From the NCBI GenBank assembly GCA_024509875.1, contig JAMPIV010016267.1, positions 186,001 through 250,000 on the forward strand: DNA of 64,000 nt. The letters are read 5' to 3'. How positions within the stretch are numbered: the first letter of the stretch is position 1; every line of letters begins with the position of its first letter. Positions 32,750 to 45,700 of the stretch are shown one piece after another. The notes under the pieces were generated by a model. That model was not told the origin of the DNA. It did no database searches and saw nothing but the letters and a program-made list of their open reading frames with translations. The position numbers and the translations under genes were made by a program. The stretch is from Oreohelix idahoensis. Lineage: Eukaryota; Mollusca; Gastropoda; Stylommatophora; Oreohelicidae.

Positions 32750-34656
32750 ATGCCCGGTTGTAACTTTCAGCATTCATGGCTAGAAATGCCAAGTTATAAA
32801 ACATGGATAGCGCCTGGAAAAACTGCAAATTACGCAAGTTGCACCATGTGTAAAAAAGAAATATGTTTGACCAGCATTTGAGAAAGTGCAGTAAAGTCGC
32901 ATGTTACTGGAAAAAAAACACCAACAACTTGTCTCTGCACATTCAAGTTGTATTAAATCGTTCATTTCAACTGAGGTAAGTAATTAATTTATTTATCTCA
33001 TTTATAAAACATATTTAAATAAGTCCAATTTATAGATAGGCCTACTGTATTTGCGTCTTTAATTTACAATATATTTAGGCTACAGTTTTACTTTTAACCA
33101 TGGCCAAAATTTATAGGCCTGGTGTTTGAATGAAATTTCTTAGTTTACAACTGTTTACGGGAACATCTTTGACACAGTTTAAGATTGTCAGGAATAGAAA
33201 TTGATGGCGATTCCATATCATATACCCTGTTATAAGACCCATGTCCCACTGTTCATTCTTTGGAAATAAATATATTTTGAATGATTTTTTTCTTAATGAC
33301 AGCCTAAAGGGACATATCTCGTTCAACTTCTGAAGGGTTAGGGGCCTATAATTAGGATAGGCCTACATGTTTTCAATTCCAGATAACATGAATAACCGCT
33401 GATTCATGAAAGTGCCATAACTTATGTTAAATCACTGTAGGGCCCAATTAGGATGCATGAAAATTAGACTACCAAATTTGTGCATAGTATAGGCCTATGT
33501 TATTTTAAAAATAAATAGGTAAATAAGTAAAATTAAATAAAAATTTTAAAAATATCTAAACAAACAAACGAGATAAAACAAAACAAAACCCAACAAAAAC
33601 ACCAAACAAAGATGGGGAAGGGGTAAAGACATGCTGTTTCCAGTTAGATATTTAATTGATTTTCACATATCCTATAAGAATATCATCATACCTTCACCCT
33701 CCCAATTACTATATATTAACTTTTCTTGTTCTGGTTAAATATTGTTTGACTTTATTATTCATGCGTTTAGAACTTTGACTTGGTAAATATACATAGCTTA
33801 GGCCTACTCATAAGTTATTTGTGTTCCTTTTTTTTTTTTTTTTAAACAGAAAAGAACACAACCCCAAGGAGCAGTTTTTCCCTCAGAAATATCAAAACCA
33901 TCTAACACTACTCCCTCGGACACTACTTCCTCGGACACGTCAAAAACGTCTAACACTACTAGGAGACCTACAGAGTGACATCATTTGTGACCAAGGAAGA
34001 AACTCTCAGAGCTGAGATTATTTGGACTCTTTTTTTCAGTGAAAAGTCACCATAGTTTTAATTCAAATACAGGAATTAATAAAAATTTTCAGAAAATGTG
34101 TCCTGATAGTTCTATTGCCAGACAGTTTGGTCTATCTGAAAGGAAAACTTTCTACCTGGCCTCTTTTGGACTGGCTCCATATTTCACCTCACTTCTTAAG
34201 AGCCAGCTTAGCAAGAACAGTTACATTGTTCTGTTTGATGAAAGCATGAACAAATCAATGCAGCGAAAGCAAATGGATTTCCATGTTCGTTTCTGGGATG
34301 TGAATGTGATAAAAGCACATTATCTAACGTCAAAGTTTCTTGGACATGCTAGAGCTCTTGATATGCAGACTGCATTTGATGATGCATGCTCATCATTAAA
34401 TTTAGGACATTTGCTCCAACTGTCCATGGATGGGCCTAATGTAAATTGGTCTTTTCATGACAAAATTAATGTGCTACTGAACCAGAACTATGGCATAGAA
34501 CTACTGAATGTTGGAAGCTGTGGGCTGCACAAAGTTCATGGTGCCACAACTGAATATATGTCCATTGATTTGAAGGTTGTGTTGGGGCAACTTTCAGGGT
34601 TGTCAAAGATCTTCTTGATGGATAGGCAACATGGGACATATTTTCTTCTGTGGTAG
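32750..34656 (+). pseudogene. hAT-like transposase pseudogene
   Basis: First exon 32750-32975 (donor gtaagt): MPGCNFQHSWLEMPSYKTW, then CTMCKKEICLTSI, an in-frame TGA at 32879-32881, then ESAVKSHVTGKKHQQL. C-x2-C and H-x4-H form a BED-like finger. After a 33-kb intron region, 34039-34656 encodes FQKMCPDSSIARQFGLSERK, LAPYFTSLLKSQL, VLFDESMNKSMQRKQMDFHV with a likely first catalytic Asp, and LQLSMDGPNVNW with a likely second. The frame fails after about 34560, where the family continues differently, and the C-terminal dimerisation region is lost. Clearly inactive. Confidence 0.8.
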
Positions 34657-34699
34657 TCTTTACTCAGCCTTCACCTTTATTTCAAGACCTGAAATTCAG

Positions 34700-35310
34700 A
34701 TTGGTGCATTTGAAACAGTAGCTGAAAATAGGTAGCATTTTCCTGTAGCACTGAAGAAAAAACAACTCAAATTGAAAAAAGACAAATCATCCTGTGTTTT
34801 GTGCGACAGAAGATAAGGCATGCCGACAGTCACCTGGCATGATACAAACAGATTTAATCTTATATCTACTGTTCACTCCAATGATAATATAAACAAGATA
34901 CTGTCCTGGTCAATGAGCACATAACTACAACACTGCCAACTCTACAAAAAAAGATCAAAGCAAAGATCAGGATGTCAGTATAACTCTTATTGAACCTGCT
35001 ATTCTTCTACGCAATGTGACACCATCAAAACCACAGGTCACAACAACACGACTTACTGAACACCACTTCATTGATAAATATGAAAGGGCAAGGTACAAAC
35101 CAGACTGTAAAGTGTGTAAGGCTGTAGGGAACAGAAGCCAGACTTGCATGTACTGCACAGATTGCAATGTACCTCTATGCCTGATACCCCGCTTCAAGTT
35201 ATACCACACAGTCAAGGATTATCAACGATCCAGACAAAGACTCTTGCAGAGACCTGCAGCTACAACTTCAACCCCAGTTAATGAAAAAAGCAGCTCAGAC
35301 TACAACTAGA
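34700..35310 (+). pseudogene. piggyBac transposase remnant inside the hAT element
   Basis: 34735-34935 reads HFPVALKKKQLKLKKD, a stop, then MPTVTWHDTNRFNLISTVHS, matching the piggyBac segment around the third catalytic Asp. 35016-35309 gives TRLTEHHFIDKYERARYKPD, CKVCKAVGNRSQTCMYC and CNVPLCLIPRFKLYHTVKDY, the C-terminal Cys-rich domain. The N-terminal two thirds is absent. No flanking TTAA could be assigned. It belongs to a different piggyBac lineage from 52215-54813. Confidence 0.82.
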
Positions 35311-35821
35311 GGTACGTAACTACTCAAACATTTAAAAACGCTCATTGTCAGATGCCACAGATGCAGAATACATTCAAAAAAGACGAACACGAAAAATACA
35401 TTTTTTTTTTTTTTGCATTTTATTCACAATTTTATTAGCCTTTTATGTTGATATACATGGTTAATCGTTAAATCAATATGTCAATCAAGCTTATTTTATT
35501 CATTACCATCCATGTCACTAACACTTTATTGTGCTGACGTTGAACAAATTCACTAAAAACTTGGAAAAGATGTCTGTTTTTCAATCTTTTATGAATTTTA
35601 TTTAAAAAAACAGTTCTTTTTAAAAAAATCTGCAAACACCATTGGTAATGGGAGACGGTAATGCTCCGGATTGCTGGTCAGCAAAGTGATAATTATATCT
35701 GAGAAAATTAGATGAGGAAAATATTAGAGTTTCCCATCCTTGAAAATTACGTGCTGGACCTGGAAAAACCTGGAAAAAGCCTGGAAAATGCTTGAAGAAA
35801 TTTGCTATGAACCCTGGTACA

Positions 35822-37057
35822 ATACATATATCAATAATCCAACCCAGTTTCGAGCTTTATCAAACAGCTAGGCTTGGCCTAACCTCAGCCCTGTTCGAGC
35901 TTTGTCAACATTAATAGCGTCGGACAACCATTAAGGCCATATAAAACACACATACACGCAAATTCCAACTTAAAGCGAAACGCCGGATATTGATAGATAC
36001 TAGGCCAACATGGTGCATTCCCGTCTACTAAACACTATATCAACCAAACTTCTACTTAGTCGCTGTAGTCCGCGGTTGAAATGAAAAGTGGGAGATTGTC
36101 TTTGATGTCATACAAATAAGTCCCTGACTTCGTTAGGATTAAGGTTAGGGTTTAGGGTTAAATTTAGGATTTCTAACCCTTACACCTTTTTACAGTGTCT
36201 CTGAATTCTTTTATAAGGCCCTATCGAACAGATGGCCCCACTGATGTTCATTTTAACCAGTCCACCATGTTACTCAAGTGTTACTGTAGCCTACAGCTTA
36301 AATTAATTACAAAATAGTCCCTGTAAACACTACCCAACACTTAACCCAGTTTCGAGCTGATCATTCATGGAAAGACACCTGGTTTGAAAAGCTATTTGTT
36401 TTTAATTTCAACGAAAAACCTCGAAAGAAGGTGCATTTTTGGTCATGGGGTTAAGATTAGTGCTAGAGTGAGGCTGTTTTTGTAATTTGTTGAAGCAAAT
36501 AGACACTGCAATACATATCGTAGAATAGCTGCTCTAGCAACATGGTGGAAAGCAATCTATTTGGACATAGGCAAACATGACAATATCAGCTTAACGGTTT
36601 AGTGCAGCTTGAAACACAGTGTCAGCACTTTCACCTGTATCAACATAATCACATCTAGTTCAAACACGTCACTTGCAAACCGCCATTAAATGTCAGTACT
36701 TCACATGAACATGCATGCGCACATGTCTGCACAGACAAATTCCCTTAGCATCGATAGATGACCAATATTATCAGGCTACCAAAAGTTTGCACTGGTTAAA
36801 AATAGCCGCAACAGCTTGCCGTAACCTAATCCCACCCTGTTTTGAGCTTTGTCAAAAGTAAAATATGTCCGGCCATACGTTTAAAACAAAAACCAAAATA
36901 AATGAACAAATTTCAACTTGAAATGAAATTCCGCCATAAGTTCATACCTTTTTCTTATGGATAGACAGTTGCCTAACATGGCAGCCTCCTGTCTGCTATT
37001 TTACTACATCAACGCTATTTGTACATTTTACAGATAAACCCAGCAATTATTCTTACG
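35822..37057. other. Intergenic with a diverged direct duplication
   Basis: About 35893-36000 and 36836-36960 are related (ccctgttcgagctttgtcaa versus ccctgttttgagctttgtca, then similar aaattccaactt/aaatttcaactt blocks), 943 bp apart. Telomere-like ttagggtttagggtt lies at 36133-36180. The untranslated first exon of HAUS1 could be anywhere in 36-39.5 kb; I could not place it. Confidence 0.5.
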
Positions 37058-37070
37058 CTTCTTAAAATGA

Positions 37071-37333
37071 GGAGCCGCAGTAGCACAGTGGTTAGTGCAC
37101 TGGCATCCAAGCTCGGTGGTCTATGGTTCAGTCCCCACTTGAGGTGGGATTTTTTAGACTGCCAACAGCTCTGAGGTCGACTCAGCCTCATGAATTGGGT
37201 ACCAGAGCAACTCTTGGAAGGTTAAGGCGGCCACCTTGATGCTGATCACATCACCCCTAGTGTGCCGATGGCCATGAAAATATGGGCCCAACACCGTATT
37301 CCTAATATGCCTCAGTAGGTGTGTAACGGGATC
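37071..37333 (+). mobile_element. tRNA-derived SINE family C with 13-bp TSD
   Basis: CTTCTTAAAATGA at 37058-37070 and 37334-37346. The head ggagccgcagtagcacagtg, then gttagtgcactgg, carries the A box; atggttcagtcccc carries the B box. Length 263 bp. It is upstream of HAUS1. A reversed relative lies at 60390-60655. Confidence 0.88.
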
Positions 37334-37346
37334 CTTCTTAAAATGA

Positions 37347-39531
37347 CATGGATATATTATAGTGCTATCTGGGTACATGAACATGGAATTTATTATTGCA
37401 GCACAATTTGGACATATGGTGTAATGTATCTTTGTATGATAAAAAACACAGGGACTTTAAGCATAAGGTACACTGGTTAACCTGGTCAGTCTGGTACATC
37501 AAGTGATTTGAGTTTAAATTGGGTGGTTTTAAAAAAAAGTTTATGTTTATTTTTTCCTCATCCTTGTTTGTTTGGAGTGAAAGACAAATTGGATCAGGTC
37601 ATCTGCTATGATTGCTGGGCGGGAGGTGGAAAGGATGGGTGAGAGAAAAGGGGGGAAGGGGAGACATGCTAGATGAGTAAGGGTGCAAATCATTTGTTTT
37701 GGAGAATGCTGTACTTTGTCCTCCACAACACCATTTATTTCCAAATCCCACTTCAAAACTCTGGCAGTACTTTGAAGTTGCAGCATGTATGAACCTGCTA
37801 CTATGGAGGATATAGGCAGTACTACATTCACTAAGGTTATTCACAAAAAATACCCCACACTGAAATGCAGTTCAGTTATTCAATAGACATGAATTAACTA
37901 TTGATTGTATGAAAAAAATTTGTAATTTACGTATTTTAATACATGTTCTGTCTTTTTCTTTATTTTGTATCTTCCATCTCATGATATAATGTGCCCTGGT
38001 ATTTAAATGCACATATTTGTTTCAAAAGTCCCATCTACTTTTATACTGCATTGAAGGATTTTGGTTTTAGTGATTACCATTTGTTCTATTTTCTATCTAT
38101 TTAGTCTAAGCTCTTAATTCTAATTTCTGTCACTGACCTGTAGGTTATTTCCTGTAGCCCATATTTTTTTATTCTTCACAATGAAGCCTTTATCATCATC
38201 ATTTTCCATTGCACTCCTTATGCAACATGAAGTCACTACTGCAGCTGATCCCTTTACAAAAAACCAGCACCAAACAGTACATGCTGTTGTTGTAGTGGTT
38301 TCTATGGCAGTTTATTTTAACATGATGAGGTTTTTCATGATAAATTGTTATTATTATATCCACCAACTAATATTCATGTCATATCCCACAGTTGATCTCA
38401 TTGTTTTTACTGTACAGAGACAGCAGATCAGATGAAAGTACCATCCTATCACCTTGTTTTATATCTGCTGGAAGTTTCTTATCTGGTTACCAGTTCTTAT
38501 AGCACTGCTTTTTGTTACAAGTATAAGTTTATTCTTCTCAGATTATCAGTATTTATTTGTCGTCAGTATTTACGCCTTCCAACATTTTGATAATTTTCTC
38601 GTGTTTCACCTTGTCAGGTTCCTTAGTGCAGTTAATAGGATGAGTATAAATCTATATTTTAATGTCTTTTAATATTTTGGTAATATGTATATATGACATT
38701 ATTTGTGCCTTTGCTGGGACAAACCCTCACTCATTATGAGGTTTCTTTATTATTTTACTTCTCATTCATCTCATGGTCGTTCTTAGTTTTTTGTTGATGT
38801 GGCTGATAAGACTAGTTGTCCGGTAGTCTCCACACTACAGTACTTGGCTCCTTGTCTTTAGTAAAAGCTACAAATATTGATTTTAGTAGATCATCATGTA
38901 TGTAGATGTCATTCACATTTTTTTAGGTCACTTCTGTTCCAAAATCTCCAACAGTCTCAATTTCCTCTACTGTTACATTATCTGGCACTTGGCCTTGCCT
39001 TTCCTTGAATGATGTATAGTTTCCTCGACTTCTGTCTCAAGTATTAGTGATCCTTCAACGTTGTCTTGGATGTGTTAATTCTGGTCTTTCAGCATTATTT
39101 ATTAAAATTAATTTGCTTTAAAATACCCTTTATATCACAGTGAAAAGAAAAGGTTGCAAGTTGTGTGCTTAATATAAAAACTGATGTTCATTATTGTTGT
39201 CAGCAGCTGCTAGAACAGTACTAGGTTGGTTGTTATTGATCCTGCTGCTGAGTTTATGTTTGATAGGAATTGAGCCGAACAAATGGCCTAAGATGAACTG
39301 GAGAAAAAAATGCTACTTTGTTGGCTGAAGTTTTTAGAAATTGACCTGTATCATTGTAACAGGGAAGTTATGTAGTGGCTAACTGAAAGAGCCAGGCTGC
39401 TTCATCCCTTGTATTAATCAATGGTTCACAGCTATTATGTGTCTTCATACATTGTGCTGCTTCATTATAATCTAACCATACTTTATCTTGCATATATGTT
39501 TAAGTCATAAATACTACCTTTTAAATTGCAG
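37347..39531. other. Upstream sequence or intron of HAUS1, first exon not found
   Basis: A family A SINE copy lies at 38200-38345. Otherwise AT-rich, without a recognised exon. About a dozen N-terminal HAUS1 residues and the promoter should be here or further upstream. Confidence 0.4.
38200..38345 (-). repeat. SINE-like family A copy
   Basis: ctccttatgcaacatgaag, tagtggtttctatggcag and catgatgagg in the same order as at 12490-12620. Confidence 0.65.
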
Positions 39532-39706
39532 GTGTATGCTTGGTTAGAAAATCTGTTTGGAGATGAACCCATTCCAGAGTTTGAACTAAATCCAACAACA
39601 ATACAGTACCTTCATCAACTGATGCTCATCAATTGTAAAAAAGATCACAGTGTTCAGTTGATTGTGGATGATCTTGAACAGAAAACCAATGAGTATAATG
39701 CTGAAG
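39532..39706 (+). CDS. HAUS1: HAUS1 exon: conserved N-terminal motif
   Basis: Acceptor ttgcag, donor gtgagg. Reads VYAWLENLFGDEPIPEFELN, then IQYLHQLMLINCKKD and IVDDLEQKTNEYNAE. Ends phase 1 (G of GCG). An alternative donor six bases downstream (gtatca) would break the frame to the next exon. Confidence 0.9.
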
Positions 39707-42700
39707 GTGAGGTATCATATTCTTTATTAAGTACTAAATTTTTCAGCATGCATGCTTTGTCCATGAGATTTGTGGTCTCATAGGGTAAAAGTCTGGATTC
39801 TTTAGAGTAAGTCTGTTTAACTATTCTGAGAAATGAAGTAATGTTTTTTCTTAATTGAACACACCCTTCTGACGCATCAGGCAGAGACAAAAGCTTTCTT
39901 CTTTGTGATATTGGTTACAATTAACCCATCTTTTGCTGTAAGTGAGATCAATGATATCATGAAATATAAGTCTGGATTCTATAGAGTAAACATTTGCTTA
40001 ACTATTCTGAAAAGTGAGGTAACAGTTTTGTTGTGTGATAACATGGTTATAGTAGGTACCACAAAGTGATTTTTGTTTGCACAGAAGCACCAGAGAAAAC
40101 AATGCAGTTTGGAAGCTCTAGGAAAACCATGAAATTGGGTACTTAATTTTTAATAATCGGACAAAAAAATAATAAAGTTACGGCATTTTAAAATGTGTAT
40201 GTACTTTCACAAAGTTCAAAAAGTTACATCACACCAACTTCAGAGTGCTCCCATTTTCTTAAATATAATCTTAGAACCTTCTCTGATAAACAGCATACAG
40301 TCTGCAATACACTGATCACATAAAGAAAACTATAGGGCTATATCATGAATAATTATCAATATATTTTAGACCAAATATTGCAAATCATTACCAAAAAATG
40401 TAGTATTTTGCATGATCATCAATTTTCACAACATCATATTTCAAAAAATATAAAAGGTACAAGCTTTAAATTTGTACATATCAATCTGCATACTACACAC
40501 ATATATCTCAATTTTTTTCACAGGATTTAAACATCTATTTGTTCTTGTATAATTTTTTTTTAAATGTGTCCAGAGGCCAATTTGTCCCATGGGAAGAAAA
40601 AAATGTGAAAATGAAGAAAAAAATTTTTTTTTTAAAGATACTGTCCATATTTCATTAAAAAAAATGTGTAGGCAATAATTAACAACATCTAAACAATAAT
40701 TAACAACATCTAAACGCTATATTTTTTTTTAAACAACTGGTTATTAGCATTTAAAAAGACATTTTTAAACTGGAGGAGAATGATCGTGGTGCACTCCTTC
40801 CCTGCGAGAGGGCAATGACGCCTCAAAACCTAAATGCTTCAGAAGTCCAAAATACAATTCTTTGATATTTCCTAAAAGTTTAATGTCCTTATCATTCAAT
40901 ATTAATTTTCTGTATCTTAACTGAGCCTTAAGATTTCTATTCTAAGGGCATTTCGTCCTTTACAAATTGTATCCACATCCTCCTTTGTGGTGCACAGACC
41001 CCTATGGCTAATGATTGTGTTATATAACTATAACTTCTTCTCTGCATTCTTAACATCTTTCTCTTTTTTCCTCCTATTGTTGTCAGTTATTCGCTGTTTG
41101 ATTTTTTTCTTTAACTGCCCTCTCTGATTCTTTACTTCGTTTCTTCCATTCCAGTCTATTATAGTATTACATTACTCGTGTTTAGGGTTAACACTAACTT
41201 TAGGGTTAAACTAACCCTAATCCTAAACCTAACTGCTACGAAAGAACACATAACTACACATATTCACTATGGAGCAAAAAGGTACGAGTAATAGGAAATT
41301 ACAATATTATATTATAATATATTATATATAGCTACCGCGGCTCCTATTTTATGAAAGCTGTTTATATATATTTCTTCTTTTCGGGGAATTTTAAGACTAT
41401 CAACTATTGGCTGCGAGTCCGGACATTTCAGTACAGCATCAGCAGCTTTAATTAGGGCATTGTCCGGTCTCCTAGCCTTGACTCGATATGTCGGCAAATG
41501 GCTTTGGCCTTGTGATATCCTTCGCTTTTGAGATATAATTCACCCTATTATGTTGCAAAATAAACCTTCATTCAATTACACATTAATCAAAACATGCATT
41601 TTTTATTCAGATTGGTAACTTTCTTAGCTTTTCAAGCTCGTGAAATAATTAGATTGATGCGTGAATGTCTGAAGTGTTGATAACACATTCATTTCACGCT
41701 GTTACAACAACTATGTGATCGTGTTAAATTGCTAAATAATATTAAAACTATTGTAAAGTTTACATTTAAAGTTCAAAACATTCTTAATAAGTGATATACT
41801 TACGTATAGTCATCTTCAAATCAGAAGATGTGATGAAGTTTGAGCACGAACCAACATAAGTGGCATGCCGAGTTTGATCGACATAGGGACTTATCACGGT
41901 CGATGTAACAGCCTCGCTCTGCATTTTTCGTTAAAATTCTTGACTGAGAGAGCGTTACTAAAAGTCAAATCGCTTCACCAGCAAACATCAAAAGTCTTTG
42001 ATATTTTACAGGAATAAATAAAAATGGCTCCCGAATCTTCTCATACCATGCAAGGAATTATAACACAACTTAAAATGTCAAATCTTGTAAAATTGCGACT
42101 TCACTTCGATAAATCGACGTCTTCCACTTTGTTTTCTCCAGCTTGCATTATACGAAATTAATGCTATGGGTCTGACCCGCCTAATGGTGAAAACCGTATG
42201 CAAATCAGACGTTTGCTGGTCAAGCGATCCTCATTTGAATGAAGCAGAGTGAGACGAAAACGTTCGGAGCCGTTGCAAACTACGCGTAACGCTGCTGTTT
42301 GTTTTTATTAGTAAAAAAATACTTCAATAGCTTTTATTTTTTTTTAATTAATACATTTCAAAAGAGAAGAAGATAAAGAGTATCGTGATATTAATTTTAT
42401 TACAATCCGCTTAATAGCAAAGGGGCAGTGACGACTTAAACTTGACGCATTTCCCTAAGTTTTCTCCACTGGCAACAGCTCAAAGCGGGCACTTTGTGGT
42501 ACCTAGTTATAGGTAATCTGATCAAGTTCATTATGGGGTATAATTTTATGATTTTCTTCAACGGTCAACGAATACTTGAAACAGAAACAGATTGAATGAG
42601 TACAGATAAAAACCGTCAGTGTCTCACAAGGTTTAATTACACTCCATAGAAACAAGCAGCTCCACATCAAGATAATAATTCATATTTAAAAACAGTCCAT

Positions 42701-45700
42701 CGGCCACCTCTACTGGGCCATAATACAAGTCCGTTACACTGTAGCAATAATGGTGAATACGGCACTTCTCCATAAAGTCCGTCAAGTTGAGGTCAGCGAC
42801 ATAATTATATGATTATCAATATTCTCAGAATACTCATCTACATTACAGGAATCTACTGGCATCAATAGATGTAGATACTTTCTTTACACACAGTCAGAAT
42901 GGCAGACATTGCGGCCTCAAGAGAACACATATGGACCTCACATGAAACGCAGCCTGTTGCCTCAAGACACAGCCCAAAAGTCCTCTTACTTCTGCTCTGC
43001 ATGTGTGTCTACATAATTGTTTTACATGACATCATTTTTAATACAGTGGCGTTCTATTTGAGTACCACGATGCTTCAAAATCATGAACGCATCTCGGTGC
43101 GCAAAGAGAGGCGTAACATTATTGTCTTCTGTGAACATACCCTTCTGAGGCATCAGGCAGATACAAAAGCTTTCTTCTTTTTCATACTGGTTACCATTAA
43201 CCCATCTCTTGCTGTCAGTGAGATCAATGATATCATGGTATGTAAGTCTGGATTCTGTAGAGTAAACATTTGTTTAACTATTCTGAGAAGTGAGGTAAAC
43301 ATTTTGTCTTCTGTGAACATACCCTTCTGAGGCATCAGGCAGAAACAAAATCTTTCTTCTTTGTGGTCTAGGTACAATTAACCCATCTCTGGAAGTGCTG
43401 GGCAGTGTATTATTTGATAGTTTTAATTAGATCAAGTTGAATGGTGAATGAAATGGACTTCCAACAATTTATATTCTTTGCCTTAATTGTGCATTCTGCT
43501 ATTTCTGATATATTTTATATGCCTCATTTTGATCTCTTTCGTTATTTTTCTTTTAAGTGCTTCTTTATTTTGAATTCCATAAAATATATTTGATTACTGT
43601 ATTTGTTTAATATTGTACATTTAATCTCCCATTGATAGCAAATGTTCTGTTTTTATCATTGTGAGCCATTATCATTTCTTGCAACCAAGACAGACATTCT
43701 CCAGCCATGTCAGTTATTGATGGTCAGTCTATTTTTCACTCTTGGTGGTGGGCCATATTCTGTGTGTGGAATACTGTGGTGTTTAGTTTAGAATTCAGGA
43801 TTGAAGCACGTGACTGTTGCAGATTCATTGAGAACTGAAAGAGTGAATGGACATATCACTTCAGATTTTAACACTTCTGCCTTATCTGAAATCAGTTTAG
43901 AATACAGTACTTTTTATTGTGTTTTTTGTTTAAATTTTGGCATAGCTATTTAGTCATTCATAAATATGACTTTTCAGCGCAGCGTTTGTCAGCAATATTG
44001 TCACGACTGAACATGGGTTCAGACAACTTGTCTCAATCGGGAGCCAGTTGTGTGAGGACTTTGGCAAAACTTGGAACATTACTTGACATTAAGGACTCAT
44101 CAGATACATGGTATGTAGTTGATCTTTCACTTCTTCACTTGTCTACTTTCTGATCATTCTCAGTTTAAAGTGTTATAATTTGTTTGATATTAAGCAAGGA
44201 AATGCTAAGCTTATCTGTTATCATTGTGTTTTGCTAGGTAATAATACATACCTGCATACTAACATGTGTAGCTTCATGCGAAGTTTCAATATTTCTCTCA
44301 AGAGAGACAATCTTGTTGGAAAGAATACACCTAGATTATTTGCAGTTATCGCCCATTTCAGTGATGATACAATACAAAAAAAAAATTTAATATTAATTTT
44401 CATTTTATTATTTTTACGACTGATTATTGTATTGTCATGGGGAATATGCCAAGTTTCAGAGCTATTGCTCATCTAGAAGTGATTGAAAAATCGATTGCAA
44501 GATTTGAAGGTTACAAGAGAGTGACATACATTGCAAGCTAAAGAAAAGCCTGTAAAAAATTGTTTTATTTACAATATAAAACAAACTTAAAACATTGTTT
44601 CATTTACAATATGAAGCAAACTTAAACTGGTTTGATTTAATACCCACAACACTTCACAGTATTCTTCAGCCAGTTCTTCAGTTCCTGTAGAAAAAAAGAA
44701 ATCGGCATCCATTTTGGGGCTCGAGTCCTACAAACTGACTAGGACAAAAAGAGTTAACTATGTTTTGAGACCTTAGAACCTGATACAGGCTTATGTATTA
44801 ACCAAACTCCATTCACCGACTATAGTTCTCACACTACATTCTGTTAACATAAATGTGAATTTTTCAGAAGAATTTGATTGTTCTACATTTGCCTTTCAGC
44901 TATTTTCTTGCCCTACAAGATTTAGACAGTCAGCTGGAGCATGTTTTAGAACAGCGGCAACAAGAGGCTCGGCACCTGAAACAGCTTGCAGCAAAGACTC
45001 ATAGTGTCATGCTTAAATGCAGTGCTCTCAATATGTAAGACCTGACATAAAAGTAGATACATTAGTCTAGCAGAGCCTTCCTTTTCAGGATCTGACATTG
45101 TCACAGATAAGAATCATCTGCTTCTTTGCCTTTTAGCTCATGTGTTGTATTGACCTTTAGCCACCATCTCTCCTGGTCATCCCGTTCTAGACACTTAATT
45201 TCTTTCCTTGTCTTATTTATTCTTCTTATTCCTGCCACATTTTCTTGTCTGTTTGTGTTTTGGGGTCTTCATCTATTTCCTATCTGATGGATGTTCCTGA
45301 ATAAGATTGTCTTGTGATTCTAACATGGCATCCTCATGATGGATCCTATCCACATTCACTGTCTTTTTCTCACCTCTTGTTCTGCTGCCTTGTGTCAGGT
45401 TCTTTCCATCAATTCTACACTGATGATCCTGTCATGCTTTTTTAATCCTTGTATTCTGTGCATGGAACCATTTTTTTTTTAAACGTTTCTAAAGTGATGG
45501 TTATCATTCTTGGTCCCTTATGCTGCAAAGCCCAGCTCTAGGGTCCCTCATGCTGCGAAGCTCAGCTGTAGGATTGACTTGCTATTTGAGTTGAAAATTA
45601 TTATTTTTGCGTAGATCTTCATTCACTTCTGTGTTGTTTCTTCTCATTTTTCACTAGTAACCATTCTTGTTCAATGTCTTAGTTTCTGTAAAGCTTTCCA

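Larger units (their letters stand above)
32097..35816 (+). mobile_element. hAT-type transposon with 5-bp TSD, degenerate
   Basis: The left end CAGGGTTCGTAGC and right end GCTATGAACCCTG are inverted repeats; GTACA at 32092-32096 and 35817-35821 is a 5-bp target duplication. Subterminal ccttgaaaa/cctggaaaa repeats lie at both ends. Length 3720 bp. It contains a broken transposase (32750-34656), a long hairpin (32406-32621) and a piggyBac remnant (about 34700-35310). Five-base duplications are described for a sub-branch of hAT-like elements, although 8 bp is usual. Confidence 0.85.

Noticed and set aside
36133..36180. Interstitial telomere
   Set aside because: Only a few degenerate TTAGGG-like motifs; no regular array.
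42899..43330. 143-codon ORF in HAUS1 intron 1
   Set aside because: Its second half is the 180-bp intronic repeat; no motif, no splice logic with HAUS1.
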